From: Armatimonadota bacterium
GTDB lineage: Bacteria > Armatimonadota > Fimbriimonadia > Fimbriimonadales > Fimbriimonadaceae
Length of the DNA stretch: 64,000 nt
NCBI GenBank assembly: GCA_029781035.1
Contig: JAKOXK010000077.1
Span: 1-64,000, forward strand
Direction of reading: 5' to 3'
Positions 37,790 through 48,572 of this stretch are shown one piece after another (the first letter of the stretch is position 1; every line of letters starts with the position of its first letter). Under the pieces are notes generated by a model. It ran no database searches. It was not told the origin of the DNA and saw nothing but the letters and a program-made list of their open reading frames with translations. Both the position numbers and the translations under genes were made by a program.

Positions 37790-39255
37790 TACCCAAGGTT
37801 CACCGTGTACTTCAGCTTGAGCTGGCCGGCAGCGGGCACCTGGACTGTCCATTGCGCCATGTTGGAGTCCAGTCGTGTGCTGGGAGAGGTTTCGCTGACG
37901 ACCTTCCACTTGCCGTAGAAGCTCTGAACGAGGCGGAGTTCGATAGACGTTGCTTTCTCGTTGCTCACCGCGACTTCGAAAGTGCGGGCGACGGTACGCT
38001 TATCCACCCTCTTCGTTGCGCTCAGCTTGCACTGGGCATAGACGTCGAACACGTCAGTCAGCGTCGCACTGACCTTGGCGTCGGTTGGGGTGTCGCTCAG
38101 CTGGGCCGCTCCAATGTAGCGCACAGAACCCGAGGGGCCTGGCTCATAGACTCGCAGAACGCCGGCAGGCAAGGGAAGGCCCAATCCCGTGTCCCTGGAG
38201 TTCCTGAAGGCCAGGGCCAACGTCGCACTGATCCTTCCGTTCTGCTGAGGTTCATAGGCGTAGCCCTCGGCAGAAGGCAAGACGATCGAGTAGTCCCGTG
38301 ACACGAGCACCGCGTCTCCGCCCATCATCCGGACACGGTTCATCTGGTCAGGCTTGATGGTGGCGGTCGCTTTGTACGGATAGGCGTAGAGCTCACCGGT
38401 TCGCTGCGGTGCATTGAAGTCCTGGTTGACGCCCGCAGAGGCAGGGGTAGCGGCCATGTTTGATTTTTGTAGGATCGTGTACCCGCTGGAATCCTGTTCC
38501 TTCAGATCGCCGTGGCTGGATACGGCCCGGTTGGGCGATCCCGCGACGAAACTGAGCTTGGCATCGGGGAAGACCGTTCCTGTCTTGTTCGTTACGGTCG
38601 CCCAGCACTCCAAAGACATCTTGTCGGCGTCCGCGGCCAGGTTCGCTGTATAGTCGGCCGACCAACCGAGCCCTCGCGTCAAGTAGCTGACACCCAGCTT
38701 GGCTTTCTGGGACGACGGGCTCTCGACGTCGGCAGAAAGTTGGGGAATGGTCACGACTCCCGCATCGGCAGGCGCTTCGATCGTGGCGCTCGGGTTGACC
38801 ACGAGTCTGTCTCCGACCCTGACGACGATGTTTCCAGGATCTGCCACTTCGAGGGTTCCTCGCTGCCGGTCTCCCTCGTGTCCCGTGTCCGACCGGTAAA
38901 CAAGGTCGACAGGTTGACCCAAGTAGCGCTGGAGGAGGCGGCCGGCATCCTTTGTGCCCAGTTCATAGGTGCTGCTGGCGACCCGCATGTTCTTCGCGTC
39001 GGGCCAGGAGTAGACCACACTGTCTTGGTCCAGTTGGGTGCTGACGCTTTGAATGCCGACCCGGTTTTTGCCTTTCACAAGGTCCACGTCGCGAGTCTCA
39101 TGAACCAGGGCAAAGTCGTCCGCATATACGACGAGTTCAACGTTTCTCGCTGATTCGGGTTCCTTCGACGCCGCGACCGAACGCGAACAGCCCGTCTGGA
39201 GTAGCGACGCTAGCAGGATCACGCCGCAAGGACATGCCAGATAACACTTTCCCAT
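37786..39255 (-). CDS. DUF4139-like lipoprotein
   Basis: Lipobox LLQTGC; VELVVYADDFALVHETRDVDLVKGKNRVGIQSVSTQLDQDSV; YLTRGLGWSADYTANL. Start refined to ATG 39255. Confidence 0.75.
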   Translation of the reverse strand: MGKCYLACPCGVILLASLLQTGCSRSVAASKEPESARNVELVVYADDFALVHETRDVDLVKGKNRVGIQSVSTQLDQDSVVYSWPDAKNMRVASSTYELGTKDAGRLLQRYLGQPVDLVYRSDTGHEGDRQRGTLEVADPGNIVVRVGDRLVVNPSATIEAPADAGVVTIPQLSADVESPSSQKAKLGVSYLTRGLGWSADYTANLAADADKMSLECWATVTNKTGTVFPDAKLSFVAGSPNRAVSSHGDLKEQDSSGYTILQKSNMAATPASAGVNQDFNAPQRTGELYAYPYKATATIKPDQMNRVRMMGGDAVLVSRDYSIVLPSAEGYAYEPQQNGRISATLALAFRNSRDTGLGLPLPAGVLRVYEPGPSGSVRYIGAAQLSDTPTDAKVSATLTDVFDVYAQCKLSATKRVDKRTVARTFEVAVSNEKATSIELRLVQSFYGKWKVVSETSPSTRLDSNMAQWTVQVPAAGQLKLKYTVNLGY

Positions 39256-39324
39256 ACCCCTTAGTGTAGTGTTGAGTCGGCCGCGTTCACCCCGATCTCG
39301 CAAGGACGCGCCGTTCTTTTCGCG

Positions 39325-39834
39325 TCACTTGTCCAGCCGGTACTCCTGCAGAATGCGGTGAGCTTCCTCCTTGTCCTTCCATCCGAGAATCTCGACCTCC
39401 TTGTTCTCAAGGGCTTTGTAGACTTCGAAGAAGTGGACGAGCTCGGCCAAAGTGTGAGGATTCATGTCCGCAATGGTGTGTCTTGGATTGAACCGCGGAT
39501 CGTGGATCGCAACGCAGAGGATCTTTTCGTCGGGTTGTCCGCCGTCGCGCATCTCAAGCACCCCCACGGGCCGGGCATCGACGACGACACCTGGGAATGT
39601 GGGCCGAGAGATCAAGACTAGGGCGTCCACAGGGTCGCCGTCCAAATACTTCGTCTGTGGCACGTAGCCGTAGTCGGCGGGATAGTGGAGGGGTGAGTAC
39701 AGCACTCGATCCAAGCGCATGACACCCAGTTCCGGATCCAGCTCGTACTTATTCTGGCTCAAGCGTGGGATCTCGATAATGACGTTGACCTCTTCGGGGG
39801 CACGCGCTCCGATAGGCACATTGAGCAACGACAT
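39325..39834 (-). CDS. ppa: Inorganic pyrophosphatase
   Basis: VIIEIPRLSQNKYELD, YPADYGYVPQTKYLDGDPVDALVL. Confidence 0.96.
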   Translation of the reverse strand: MSLLNVPIGARAPEEVNVIIEIPRLSQNKYELDPELGVMRLDRVLYSPLHYPADYGYVPQTKYLDGDPVDALVLISRPTFPGVVVDARPVGVLEMRDGGQPDEKILCVAIHDPRFNPRHTIADMNPHTLAELVHFFEVYKALENKEVEILGWKDKEEAHRILQEYRLDK

Positions 39835-39899
39835 GCAGCAGAGGGTACACGGTTCGAGAGCCTGGGTGGGCCGTATAGTTCAGTCGCCATAATCCTCCC

Positions 39900-40847
39900 A
39901 TGCGAGTGCACATCGCTAGAACGACCGAGCCGGCCTCCTTGGCGAACCTGGCCGCAGCACTTCCGGCCAACGTCGTTCTGACCGCTTCGGAAAACGTGCC
40001 ACCTGAGACGGAAGTCTTGGTCGTGGGCTTTGCCAGCCCAGAGATGTTGGCGCCGCTACACCGGCTCAAGACCGTCATCGTGCCCTTTGCCGGTCTTGTG
40101 CCGGTTTCTCGCGACGCTCTACTGACCCGGCCCGATGTGACAACGTACAATCTCCACTTCAACGCTGCAGCGACGGCGGAAAAGGCGCTCGAGCTCCTGT
40201 TCGCTGCGGCCAAAGGCACTGTCCGGGCCGACAGCGGCATGCGATCGAACAGCTGGGCACCTCGGTTCGACGCTTCGAACGCCATCGAGTTGTGCGGCAA
40301 GCGGGCCGTCATCGTCGGCTACGGCGAAATCGGCAGAAGAGTCGCCCAAGCCCTGGAAGCGATGGGTGTTTCAGTCAAGGGAATCCGGAGGAACCCTACA
40401 GTTGGTCCAGTGCCCGTGCTGCCACCCTCCGAACTACCGCAAGTGGCAATCGAAGCCGACCTATTGATCGTGTGTGCACCTCTGACGCCGGAAACAGAGG
40501 GGCTCGTCAGTGCAGAAGTCATCAAGGCCTTGCCGCAGGGCGCGATCGTCGTCAACGTGGGCCGTGGAGCCGTCATTGACGAAGAGGCGCTTTACACGGC
40601 TCTCGAGACCGGCAAGCTCCACGGCGCGGGCCTGGATGTCTGGTGGCAGTACCCTCAGACCGAAGAACCGTGCCCGCCGAGCCGGTTCAATTTCGCAGGC
40701 CTGCCCAACGTTGTCATGAGCCCGCACACCGGGGGGGTCGTGATCGATACCGAGCCCAAGCGCATGGCTGCGCTGGCCGACCTCCTCCGTCGCCTTGCCA
40801 CAGGTCAGGACTTACCGAAGCCGACCAATGTGTCTGCCGGGTACTGA
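39900..40847 (+). CDS. D-isomer specific 2-hydroxyacid dehydrogenase
   Basis: KRAVIVGYGEIGRRVAQALEAMGVSVKGIRR, VNVGRGAVIDEEALYTAL, MSPHTGG. Confidence 0.92.
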   Translation: MRVHIARTTEPASLANLAAALPANVVLTASENVPPETEVLVVGFASPEMLAPLHRLKTVIVPFAGLVPVSRDALLTRPDVTTYNLHFNAAATAEKALELLFAAAKGTVRADSGMRSNSWAPRFDASNAIELCGKRAVIVGYGEIGRRVAQALEAMGVSVKGIRRNPTVGPVPVLPPSELPQVAIEADLLIVCAPLTPETEGLVSAEVIKALPQGAIVVNVGRGAVIDEEALYTALETGKLHGAGLDVWWQYPQTEEPCPPSRFNFAGLPNVVMSPHTGGVVIDTEPKRMAALADLLRRLATGQDLPKPTNVSAGY

Positions 40848-40893
40848 GTGTCGGTCGCGGGCGTTGCGCGGACAGACAAGGAGTCCGATACGG

Positions 40894-40910
40894 TCTTGAT
40901 AGAATCTTGA
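40894..40910. promoter_or_regulatory. Tandem element TCTTGATAGAATCTTGA upstream of kimA-like gene (putative KdpE site)
   Basis: Two TCTTGA copies with 11-bp spacing; 15/17 identical to 43693..43709. Confidence 0.55.
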
Positions 40911-40998
40911 GACTCTGTCCGGTTTTCGGACGCGACCTTGACAGCGCTGCGCGACACCCTTAGTGCATAGGCCGCAGGAAGTTCCTGCCGGCACCACT

Positions 40999-42870
40999 AT
41001 GCAAACAACTCGAGCCGAACCGTTGCCTCAGCGAGTGCGCCGCGTCCTCTTGGGGGCCCCGATTCCCACAGCTCGGGAACACCATGAACGTCTGTCCTTG
41101 TTCCTGGGGCTCCCGGTCTTCGCGTCTGACGCCCTGTCCTCAGCAGCCTATGCGACCGAGGCCATCGTCAGCATTCTTGTCCTTTTTAGTCTCCAGGCCC
41201 TGTCAGTGCAGCCCGCCATCACGCTCGCGATCTGCGCGCTTTATCTGATCGTCGTCGTCTCCTACCAACAGACTGTCCACGCTTATCCGGCTGGCGGCGG
41301 ATCGTACATCGTGGCCGCCGACAACTTGGGTGAGAAGCCTGCGGTCATAGCGGCGTCTGCCCTTCTGATCGACTACGTCTTGACGGTGGCAGTCAGCATC
41401 GCTGCCGGTGTCGCAGCCCTGGTGTCCGCGTTTCCCGGACTCCACCCAGCTCTCATCGAGCTCAACATTGGTTTCATCATTCTGATCATGTGGGCCAACC
41501 TGCGTGGCCTGCGCGAATCGGGGATGATGTTTGCCTTCCCCTCCTACGGTTTTGTGCTGGGCATGTTCCTGATGATCGTGTTCGGCCTCTTCAAAGTCCA
41601 TGCTGCAGCGTTGCCCAGCCAACGAGTGGTCGCCGACCCAGGAGCCATTGGAAGCGAAGCGATGCTTCCTTTCTTCTTCATCCTATTGCGAGCGTTCTCG
41701 GCCGGCTGCGTCGCCTTGACCGGCGTGGAGGCCATCAGCAACGGCGTCCCGGCCTTTAAGCCTCCGGAGTCGAAGAACGCGGCCAAGAGCCTTCGATGGT
41801 TGGCGGCCATGATGATCTGCATGTTCCTGGGGACGGGGTACCTGATCCGGTTTCTGCCCCAGGTTTCGCTGTACGCTACCGCCAACCCGGCTTACCGCAC
41901 GGTCGTCTCTCAGCTCGCGGCTTACGTGTTCGGCCCCAACAGTTTCGGTTTCTTCGCGATCCAACTGGCGACGGCGACGATCCTCATCCTCGCTGCCAAC
42001 ACCGCGTTCGCCGACTTCCCCCGGCTGGCTAGTATCCTCGCCCGCGACGGGTACCTGCCTCGGCCACTGGCCCGCCAAGGTGACCGACTCGTCTACCAAA
42101 ACGGCATCATTGTCCTGGGAGTCTTGGCGATCGCCCTCGTCTCGTATTTCAAAGGCGAGCTTGACCTGTTGTTGCCGCTCTACGCCGTCGGCGTGTTCAC
42201 TGCGTTCACCCTCTCGCAATCCGGCATGGTTCGCCATTGGTTCAAGGAGAAGGGACGGGGCTGGACGACGAGGATCGCGGTCAACGGGACTGGCGCCCTT
42301 TGCACCGGTGTTGTGGCCATTGTCATCCTCACCACGAAGTTCACTGAGGGCGCCTGGATCGTCCTCGTCCTCGTTTCACTGGCTTCCTTTGGGCTGCTGG
42401 CGATCCGGCGGCGGTACCACTCGATCACGGAGCAGCTCTCGATGAACGGCGCAGTTCGAGAACCTGTTGCTGATCAGCGCGCAATCGTTCTGGTTCCCCG
42501 TGTCCACAAGGGCGTCATGAAGGCGATCGAATATGGCAAGTCGCTCCACGCCGAAGTGAGGTGTCTGCACGTGTCGATCGATCGTCGGAGCGTGCCCGCC
42601 ATCAAACGGGACTGGGACATGTATGTCGACGATGTCCCGTTGGTCATCGTGGAGTCACCCTATCGGTCACTACTGGATCCGGTTCTCGAATACATCGACG
42701 AGATGCTGGAGCAGGATCCTGACAAGACCGTCACCGTGATCGTCCCGGAAGCGGTTGTGACCAAGTGGTACCACCTGCCGCTCAAGGAAAACGTGGCCCA
42801 GCAACTGAAGAACGCACTCGGAAAGCGCAGGAACGTCGTCGTTGCCAACGTCCGCTACTTCCTGAACTAG
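40999..42870 (+). CDS. APC-superfamily K+ importer, KimA/YdaO-like, with C-terminal USP-like cytosolic domain
   Basis: HERLSLFLGLPVFASDALSSAAYATEAIVSIL, YPAGGGSYIVAADNLG; C-terminal AIVLVPRVHKGVMKAIEYGKSLHAEVRCLHVSID; adjacent to kdp genes. Confidence 0.82.
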   Translation: MQTTRAEPLPQRVRRVLLGAPIPTAREHHERLSLFLGLPVFASDALSSAAYATEAIVSILVLFSLQALSVQPAITLAICALYLIVVVSYQQTVHAYPAGGGSYIVAADNLGEKPAVIAASALLIDYVLTVAVSIAAGVAALVSAFPGLHPALIELNIGFIILIMWANLRGLRESGMMFAFPSYGFVLGMFLMIVFGLFKVHAAALPSQRVVADPGAIGSEAMLPFFFILLRAFSAGCVALTGVEAISNGVPAFKPPESKNAAKSLRWLAAMMICMFLGTGYLIRFLPQVSLYATANPAYRTVVSQLAAYVFGPNSFGFFAIQLATATILILAANTAFADFPRLASILARDGYLPRPLARQGDRLVYQNGIIVLGVLAIALVSYFKGELDLLLPLYAVGVFTAFTLSQSGMVRHWFKEKGRGWTTRIAVNGTGALCTGVVAIVILTTKFTEGAWIVLVLVSLASFGLLAIRRRYHSITEQLSMNGAVREPVADQRAIVLVPRVHKGVMKAIEYGKSLHAEVRCLHVSIDRRSVPAIKRDWDMYVDDVPLVIVESPYRSLLDPVLEYIDEMLEQDPDKTVTVIVPEAVVTKWYHLPLKENVAQQLKNALGKRRNVVVANVRYFLN

Positions 42871-42958
42871 CCTGACGGATGGAGATGGGATGGTCGCGGA
42901 CCCTGGGCCAAGGTTGGTCATGGTTCACTATCGAGACGATTCGCGAGAGGAGTGGTGG

Positions 42959-43651
42959 ATGCCCCAGCCGATTCGGTTTGTGATCATCGAAGACGAAGCG
43001 CCGATCCGGCGCTTTCTCAAGGCGAGCACCACCCCGGAGGAAGCCGAGTGGCACGAAGCCGAAGACGGGGCTGAGGGTTCTCGGCTGGTCGCCAAGAAGA
43101 ATCCCGACATCGTCTTGTTGGACCTCGGCCTACCGGACCTGGACGGCCTCGACTTGTTGAAGTCGCTGCGAGAATGGACGGACGTTCCCGTCATCGTCGT
43201 CACAGCTCGAGGACAGGAAAGGGACAAGGTCTTGGCGCTGGATGCTGGCGCCGACGACTACGTTACAAAGCCCTTCTCGATCGCTGAACTGATGGCACGA
43301 GTCCGCGTGGCTCTGCGGCACTCGAAGAAGGGGCAGCAACCTACTGAAGCGGCCTTCGATTCCCGGGGCCTCAAGATCGACTTCGAAGCGCGCCTCGTGA
43401 GCCTCGACGGCGAGGAAGTGCGGCTCACGCCGACCGAGTACCGTCTGCTGGCTCTCCTGGCCCGTCACGCAGGCAAGGTGCTGACCCATCGGTACCTTCT
43501 GACTGAGGTCTGGGGCCCAGCCTATGACGACTCCACTCACGTCTTGCGCGTCCACATGGGGTCGATCCGTCAGAAACTCGAAAGAGACCCCTCGCATCCC
43601 CGGTTCATCCGTACAGAGACTGGAGTCGGCTACCGAATGCTCGTGGACTGA
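42959..43651 (+). CDS. kdpE: Response regulator KdpE (OmpR family)
   Basis: RFVIIEDEAPIRRFL, LLDLGLPDLDG, VTARGQERDKVLALDAGADDYVTKPF, winged helix HVLRVHMGSIRQKLE; start refined to ATG 42959. Confidence 0.92.
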   Translation: MPQPIRFVIIEDEAPIRRFLKASTTPEEAEWHEAEDGAEGSRLVAKKNPDIVLLDLGLPDLDGLDLLKSLREWTDVPVIVVTARGQERDKVLALDAGADDYVTKPFSIAELMARVRVALRHSKKGQQPTEAAFDSRGLKIDFEARLVSLDGEEVRLTPTEYRLLALLARHAGKVLTHRYLLTEVWGPAYDDSTHVLRVHMGSIRQKLERDPSHPRFIRTETGVGYRMLVD

Positions 43652-43692
43652 ATCCTGCACAAGGAACCATCAAGATCAGCCTTTTCATAGGA

Positions 43693-43709
43693 TCTTGACA
43701 GCATCTTGA
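43693..43709. promoter_or_regulatory. Tandem element TCTTGACAGCATCTTGA upstream of kdp operon (putative KdpE site)
   Basis: Two TCTTGA copies with 11-bp spacing; inverted copy TCAAGA at 43670..43675. Confidence 0.6.
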
Positions 43710-43835
43710 CGATGTCAGGCCATCCCTTGTCTCGGCATTGACGGTTCCAAGGGACACCATGTTCTCGGTTCAATCCGCAGAGGTGCTTTGGCGAGCCAAG
43801 GCGACGAGGCGGCTTGACCGGAGGGTCGATTGACC

Positions 43836-43940
43836 ATGGACGATGCCTTCTATCTTGCCGTCGCCGCGGCTTTCTTCGCGGTTTCCGCCCTGTACGTGAC
43901 TGGGCTCAAGAGACTTCAGCCCAAGGCAGACGATGAGTGA
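43836..43940 (+). CDS. 34-aa single-TM small protein preceding KdpF
   Basis: Hand-translated MDDAFYLAVAAAFFAVSALYVTGLKRLQPKADDE*; overlaps kdpF start; below ORF-track limit. Confidence 0.75.
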   Translation: MDDAFYLAVAAAFFAVSALYVTGLKRLQPKADDE

Positions 43941-44019
43941 CACCGCTTGGATCGCCGTTTTGTGCGTCGGACTCCTCGGCTACCTGCTCTACGCGCTCTT
44001 GAAGCCGGAGAAGTTTTGA
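43933..44019 (+). CDS. kdpF: K+-transporting ATPase subunit KdpF (28 aa)
   Basis: Hand-translated MSDTAWIAVLCVGLLGYLLYALLKPEKF*, KdpF pattern, directly before kdpA. Confidence 0.88.
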   Translation: MSDTAWIAVLCVGLLGYLLYALLKPEKF

Positions 44020-44020
44020 G

Positions 44021-45808
44021 ATGACACTTTCTGCCGTTCTCCAGGTCTTGATCTTCTTTGGACTCGTACTCCTCGTCACGAAACCGATCGGCGTCTTCAT
44101 GGCGAAGGTCTTTGAAGGCGAGTCCACGTTCCTTCACCCTGCGCTCGGTTGGCTGGAGCGCTCCACACTCCGCTGGCTCCGCGTGAGAAGCGATGACGAC
44201 CAGCCTTGGCACCGGTACGCCTTGTCCCTACTGGGCTTCAGCGCCGTCTCGATGGCGGTGTCGTACGCAATCCTCCGTTTACAGGGCTGGCTGCCTCTCA
44301 ACCCCCAACATATGGGGACAGCCCAAATGCCAGCCCATCTCGCCTTCAACACGTCGGCGAGTTTCACGACCAACACCAATTGGCAGAGCTATTCGCCTGA
44401 GCTGACCCTGAGCTACTTGTCCAACATGGTCGCGCTCGCGATCCACAACTGGGCTTCCGCAGCGGCCGGTATCGCCGTTGCCATCGCGCTTGTCCGAGGC
44501 TTTGCACGCCACAGCGCCAAAGGTATCGGTAGCTTTTGGGTGGATGTCGTCCGTGCTACGGTCTACGTGCTCCTTCCTATCAGCTTCCTGGGCGCGCTTG
44601 TCCTTGTCTGGCAAGGAGTTCCGCAGAACTTCCTCCCTTACCAGACGGTGACAACCCTGGAGGGCGCCAAGCAAACGTTCGCCATGGGCCCGGTCGCGTC
44701 CCAGGAGGTCATAAAGATGCTGGGGACCAACGGCGGCGGGTTCTTCAACGCGAATTCGTCCCACCCGTTTGAAAACCCGAACAACGGTGTGAACCTGCTG
44801 CAGATCGTCATGATCTTCGCGATCCCCGCGGGCTTGACCTACACGTTTGGCAAGATGGTGGGCAACGTTCGCCAAGGGTGGGCCGTTTTTGCCGCTATGT
44901 CGGTGCTCTTTTTGGCCGGGGCACTCATCTGTGTCAGCCAAGAGCAGACCGGCAATCCCCTCTTCACGCGCCTCGGTGTCCAGGCGGGGAACATGGAAGG
45001 AAAAGAAGTCCGATTCGGGATCCCGGCTTCCGCCCTCTTTGCGACCGTCACAACGGACGCGAGTTGCGGTGCGGTCAACTCGATGCACGACAGCTTCACG
45101 CCTCTCGGCGGTCTCGTACCGCTTTTCAACATCGAGACCGGGGAAGTGATCTTTGGAGGAGTCGGCGCTGGACTCTACGGAATGCTCATGTTCGCCATCA
45201 TCGCCGTCTTCATCGGCGGATTGATGGTCGGCCGTACTCCTGAATATCTGGGTAAGAAGATCCAGAAGTACGAAGTTCAAATGGCGATGCTGGCCATCCT
45301 CGTCTTGGCAGCGAGCATCCTCTTGTTCACGGCACTTGCTGCGAACGCGGACTTCGCCAAGTCAGGCGCCGGCGCCGCAATGAACACGTGGCCAGGATCC
45401 GCGTACGGTGGTGCAGACAACGCCTATGGCGCGACGACGGGCAACCTGAACAACGCGGGCGCCCACGGATTCAGTGAAATCCTGTACGCCTACTCATCGG
45501 GCACGGGAAACAACGGCTCCGCCTTTGCCGGCATTACGGCCAACACGCCTTTCTACAACCTGACGATCGGCCTCGCGATGCTGGTCGGACGGTTCTTGAT
45601 GATCCTCCCCTTGCTCGCGATCGCCGGCAACTTGGCGCGCAAGAAGCAAGTGCCCGCCACGGCGGGAACGTTCCCCACCGACGGCGGCACATTCGTCGTC
45701 CTGCTTGTTGGCACAGTGATCCTCGTGGGGGCTCTCACCTTCCTGCCAGCGCTGGCCCTGGGGCCGGTAGTCGAGCACTTCCAAATGACCGGGCTGCAAA
45801 CGAAATGA
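44021..45808 (+). CDS. kdpA: K+-transporting ATPase subunit A
   Basis: [38 protein letters not shown]. Confidence 0.97.
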   Translation: MTLSAVLQVLIFFGLVLLVTKPIGVFMAKVFEGESTFLHPALGWLERSTLRWLRVRSDDDQPWHRYALSLLGFSAVSMAVSYAILRLQGWLPLNPQHMGTAQMPAHLAFNTSASFTTNTNWQSYSPELTLSYLSNMVALAIHNWASAAAGIAVAIALVRGFARHSAKGIGSFWVDVVRATVYVLLPISFLGALVLVWQGVPQNFLPYQTVTTLEGAKQTFAMGPVASQEVIKMLGTNGGGFFNANSSHPFENPNNGVNLLQIVMIFAIPAGLTYTFGKMVGNVRQGWAVFAAMSVLFLAGALICVSQEQTGNPLFTRLGVQAGNMEGKEVRFGIPASALFATVTTDASCGAVNSMHDSFTPLGGLVPLFNIETGEVIFGGVGAGLYGMLMFAIIAVFIGGLMVGRTPEYLGKKIQKYEVQMAMLAILVLAASILLFTALAANADFAKSGAGAAMNTWPGSAYGGADNAYGATTGNLNNAGAHGFSEILYAYSSGTGNNGSAFAGITANTPFYNLTIGLAMLVGRFLMILPLLAIAGNLARKKQVPATAGTFPTDGGTFVVLLVGTVILVGALTFLPALALGPVVEHFQMTGLQTK

Positions 45809-47904
45809 TCAAAACACCCACAACGGATCCGAACACGGGATCACCCAAGGAACACGCGCCGCGGCACCAACCTCCGAAGCTCTTCGAGCCCGCCATTATG
45901 CGTCGGGCTGCGGTCGACGCGTTGCTCAAGCTCAATCCACGTCTGGTTGCCCGCAACCCCGTCATGTTCGTCGTGCTCGTGGGGGCGGCTGTCTCGACCT
46001 ACTTCTTCTTCCACGACCTTGTTGCCAAGGGAGACGCGTTGTTCAGCGGCCAGATCTCCCTTTGGCTCTGGTTCACCGTCTTGTTCGCCAACTTCGCCGA
46101 AGCCATGGCTGAAGGACGTGGGAAGGCCCAGGCAGAGTCGTTGCGAAAGGCCCGGTCCACGATGCAAGCAAGGAAGCTTGGCCCTGACGGTCGAGAGGAA
46201 CGCGTCCCGGCTCCCGCGTTGAACAAAGGCGACCTCGTGGTTTGCGAGGCAGGAGACATGATTCCAGCTGATGGCGACGTCATCGAAGGCATTGCGAGCG
46301 TGGACGAGTCGGCTATCACGGGTGAGTCCGCGCCCGTCATACGTGAGTCGGGTGGCGACCGAAGCGCCGTCACAGGCGGGACACGCGTCCTTAGCGACCG
46401 CATCGTCGTTCGGGTCACCCAGGAACCCGGGACGTCGTTCCTCGACCGCATGATTGCCCTTGTCGAAGGTGCCGAACGACAGAAGACTCCAAACGAGATC
46501 GCCCTCTCGATCCTGCTTTCGGGATTGACGATCGTGTTCATGTTCGCAACGGTGACTCTGCTCCCCTATGCGCAGTACGCAGTGAGTGCTCAGGGCAAAG
46601 GCGCGGTGCCCTCGATCCCAGTGCTCACGTCCTTGCTGGTGTGCCTGATCCCGACCACCATCGGAGGGCTCCTGAGCGCGATCGGCATTGCCGGGATGGA
46701 CCGCGTGATGCAGCAGAACGTTCTCGCGATGAGTGGACGCGCCGTGGAGGCTGCCGGCGACGTTTCTACCTTGCTTCTCGACAAGACCGGCACGATCACC
46801 CTCGGCAACCGGCAGGCAACGGCCTTCGTTCCGGCGCCGGGCGTCACTGAAGCTGAGTTGGCCGATGCTGCTCAATTGTCCTCCCTCGCAGACGAGACCC
46901 CTGAAGGGCGGTCGATCGTCGTGCTGGCCAAGGAGGCGTATGGCATTCGCGAACGCGACGTCGCGTCGCTTCAAGGCGACTTCGTCGAGTTCTCGGCGAC
47001 GACCCGCATGAGCGGTGTCAACGTGGGCGACAGGCAGGTCCGCAAGGGTGCAGCCGACTCGGTGCGGCGATTTGTACAAGACCACGGAGGAACGGTGCCG
47101 AGCCAGGTCCAAGACTCGGTGGACCGGATCGCCCGTGAAGGCGGCACGCCCCTCGTCGTTGCTGAAAACGGCCGCGTGCTGGGGGTAGTCCAACTGAAGG
47201 ACATCGTCAAAGGCGGCATGAAGCAGCGGTTCTCGACTCTGCGGGAGATGGGGATCAAGACCGTCATGATCACGGGAGACAACCCTCTAACGGCCGCTGC
47301 CATTGCCGCTGAAGCCGGAGTCGACGACTTCCTGGCTGAGGCCACTCCCGAGAACAAGCTGGCCTATATCCGGCAAGAGCAGGCCGGCGGGCGGCTGGTC
47401 GCGATGACCGGCGACGGAACGAACGACGCTCCCGCGCTCGCCCAGGCCGACGTCGGCGTGGCCATGAACACCGGCACGCAGGCGGCCAAGGAAGCGGGCA
47501 ACATGGTCGATCTCGACTCCAACCCAACCAAACTGATCGAGGTGGTCGAGATCGGCAAGCAGCTCTTGATCACTCGCGGCGCCCTCACGACCTTTTCGAT
47601 CGCCAACGATGTTGCCAAGTACTTCGCGATCATTCCGGCCATGTTCGTCGTGACCTATCCGGAGCTCCAACGGCTGAACTTCCTGTCGAACCCACGTTCG
47701 GCGGTGCTCGCCGCGGTCATCTTCAACGCGCTCATCATCGTCGCACTCATTCCGCTGGCCTTGCGTGGCGTGCGGTACAGGCCGCAAAGCGCCGCCGCCG
47801 TCCTCCGGAAGAACCTGCTGGTGTACGGGCTCTTTGGCATCCTGATCCCGTTCCCCTGCATCTGGCTCATCGACCGCATCCTCGTCCTTTTGAGGCTCGC
47901 ATGA
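45805..47904 (+). CDS. kdpB: K+-transporting P-type ATPase subunit B
   Basis: [64 protein letters not shown] overlap. Confidence 0.98.
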   Translation: MIKTPTTDPNTGSPKEHAPRHQPPKLFEPAIMRRAAVDALLKLNPRLVARNPVMFVVLVGAAVSTYFFFHDLVAKGDALFSGQISLWLWFTVLFANFAEAMAEGRGKAQAESLRKARSTMQARKLGPDGREERVPAPALNKGDLVVCEAGDMIPADGDVIEGIASVDESAITGESAPVIRESGGDRSAVTGGTRVLSDRIVVRVTQEPGTSFLDRMIALVEGAERQKTPNEIALSILLSGLTIVFMFATVTLLPYAQYAVSAQGKGAVPSIPVLTSLLVCLIPTTIGGLLSAIGIAGMDRVMQQNVLAMSGRAVEAAGDVSTLLLDKTGTITLGNRQATAFVPAPGVTEAELADAAQLSSLADETPEGRSIVVLAKEAYGIRERDVASLQGDFVEFSATTRMSGVNVGDRQVRKGAADSVRRFVQDHGGTVPSQVQDSVDRIAREGGTPLVVAENGRVLGVVQLKDIVKGGMKQRFSTLREMGIKTVMITGDNPLTAAAIAAEAGVDDFLAEATPENKLAYIRQEQAGGRLVAMTGDGTNDAPALAQADVGVAMNTGTQAAKEAGNMVDLDSNPTKLIEVVEIGKQLLITRGALTTFSIANDVAKYFAIIPAMFVVTYPELQRLNFLSNPRSAVLAAVIFNALIIVALIPLALRGVRYRPQSAAAVLRKNLLVYGLFGILIPFPCIWLIDRILVLLRLA

Positions 47905-48572
47905 ACACCTCTGAAACACCAAGCACCTCATCTCGTTCCCAGCGTTCGACCGTCCTCTGGCCGGCGTTCGCCATGACGGTTTGGTTCGTCGTCGTCACGG
48001 GCCTCGTTTTCCCGCTGGCAGTCTATGGAATCGCCCAGGTGGCGTTTCCACGACAGGCGAACGGCAGCTTCGTCCACGGTCCATCGGGGCAGATCGTTGG
48101 GTCAGTACTCATTGGGCAGAACTTCACCAAGACGGAGTACTTCCATCCACGGCCATCGGCGGCGGGGAGCGGATACGACGCAGCCAATTCGGGAGGTACG
48201 AACTTGGCCCCGACTAGCGACAAGCTGATCAATGGTCTCCCGGACGATCCGAAGACGAGGAACGTCGATGAGTCATTTGCTGGGGTCAAGCAGCTTGCCG
48301 TTGCCTTCAGGAATGAAAACGGACTGTCGTCAAGCACGATCCTCCCAACAGACGCTGTGACTCGCTCCGCCAGTGGACTCGATCCGCACATATCTGTCGC
48401 AAACGCCATGCTCCAATCCGGCCGTGTGGCCAGGGCCCGCGGAATGTCACGGGACGAAGTCCTGCAGCTTGTCCGAGATTGTACGGATCCCCCCTTCCTC
48501 GGCGTCTTCGGCGACCCTGCCGTCAACGTGCTCAAGCTGAACCTGGCATTAGACCAAACTAAAAAACCATGA
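47901..48572 (+). CDS. kdpC: K+-transporting ATPase subunit C
   Basis: [58 protein letters not shown] overlap. Confidence 0.96.
   Translation: MNTSETPSTSSRSQRSTVLWPAFAMTVWFVVVTGLVFPLAVYGIAQVAFPRQANGSFVHGPSGQIVGSVLIGQNFTKTEYFHPRPSAAGSGYDAANSGGTNLAPTSDKLINGLPDDPKTRNVDESFAGVKQLAVAFRNENGLSSSTILPTDAVTRSASGLDPHISVANAMLQSGRVARARGMSRDEVLQLVRDCTDPPFLGVFGDPAVNVLKLNLALDQTKKP

Noticed and set aside
40848-40998. Possible c-di-AMP (ydaO) riboswitch before the KimA-like gene
   Set aside because: KimA/YdaO in Bacillus is riboswitch-controlled, but I could not find the conserved ydaO motif blocks here; an Rfam covariance search would settle it.
45841-47193. 450-aa antisense ORF in kdpB (also 44279..45280 in kdpA, 51813..52889 in kdpD)
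   Set aside because: Antisense to very strongly supported genes; composition explained by codon bias of the true strand.
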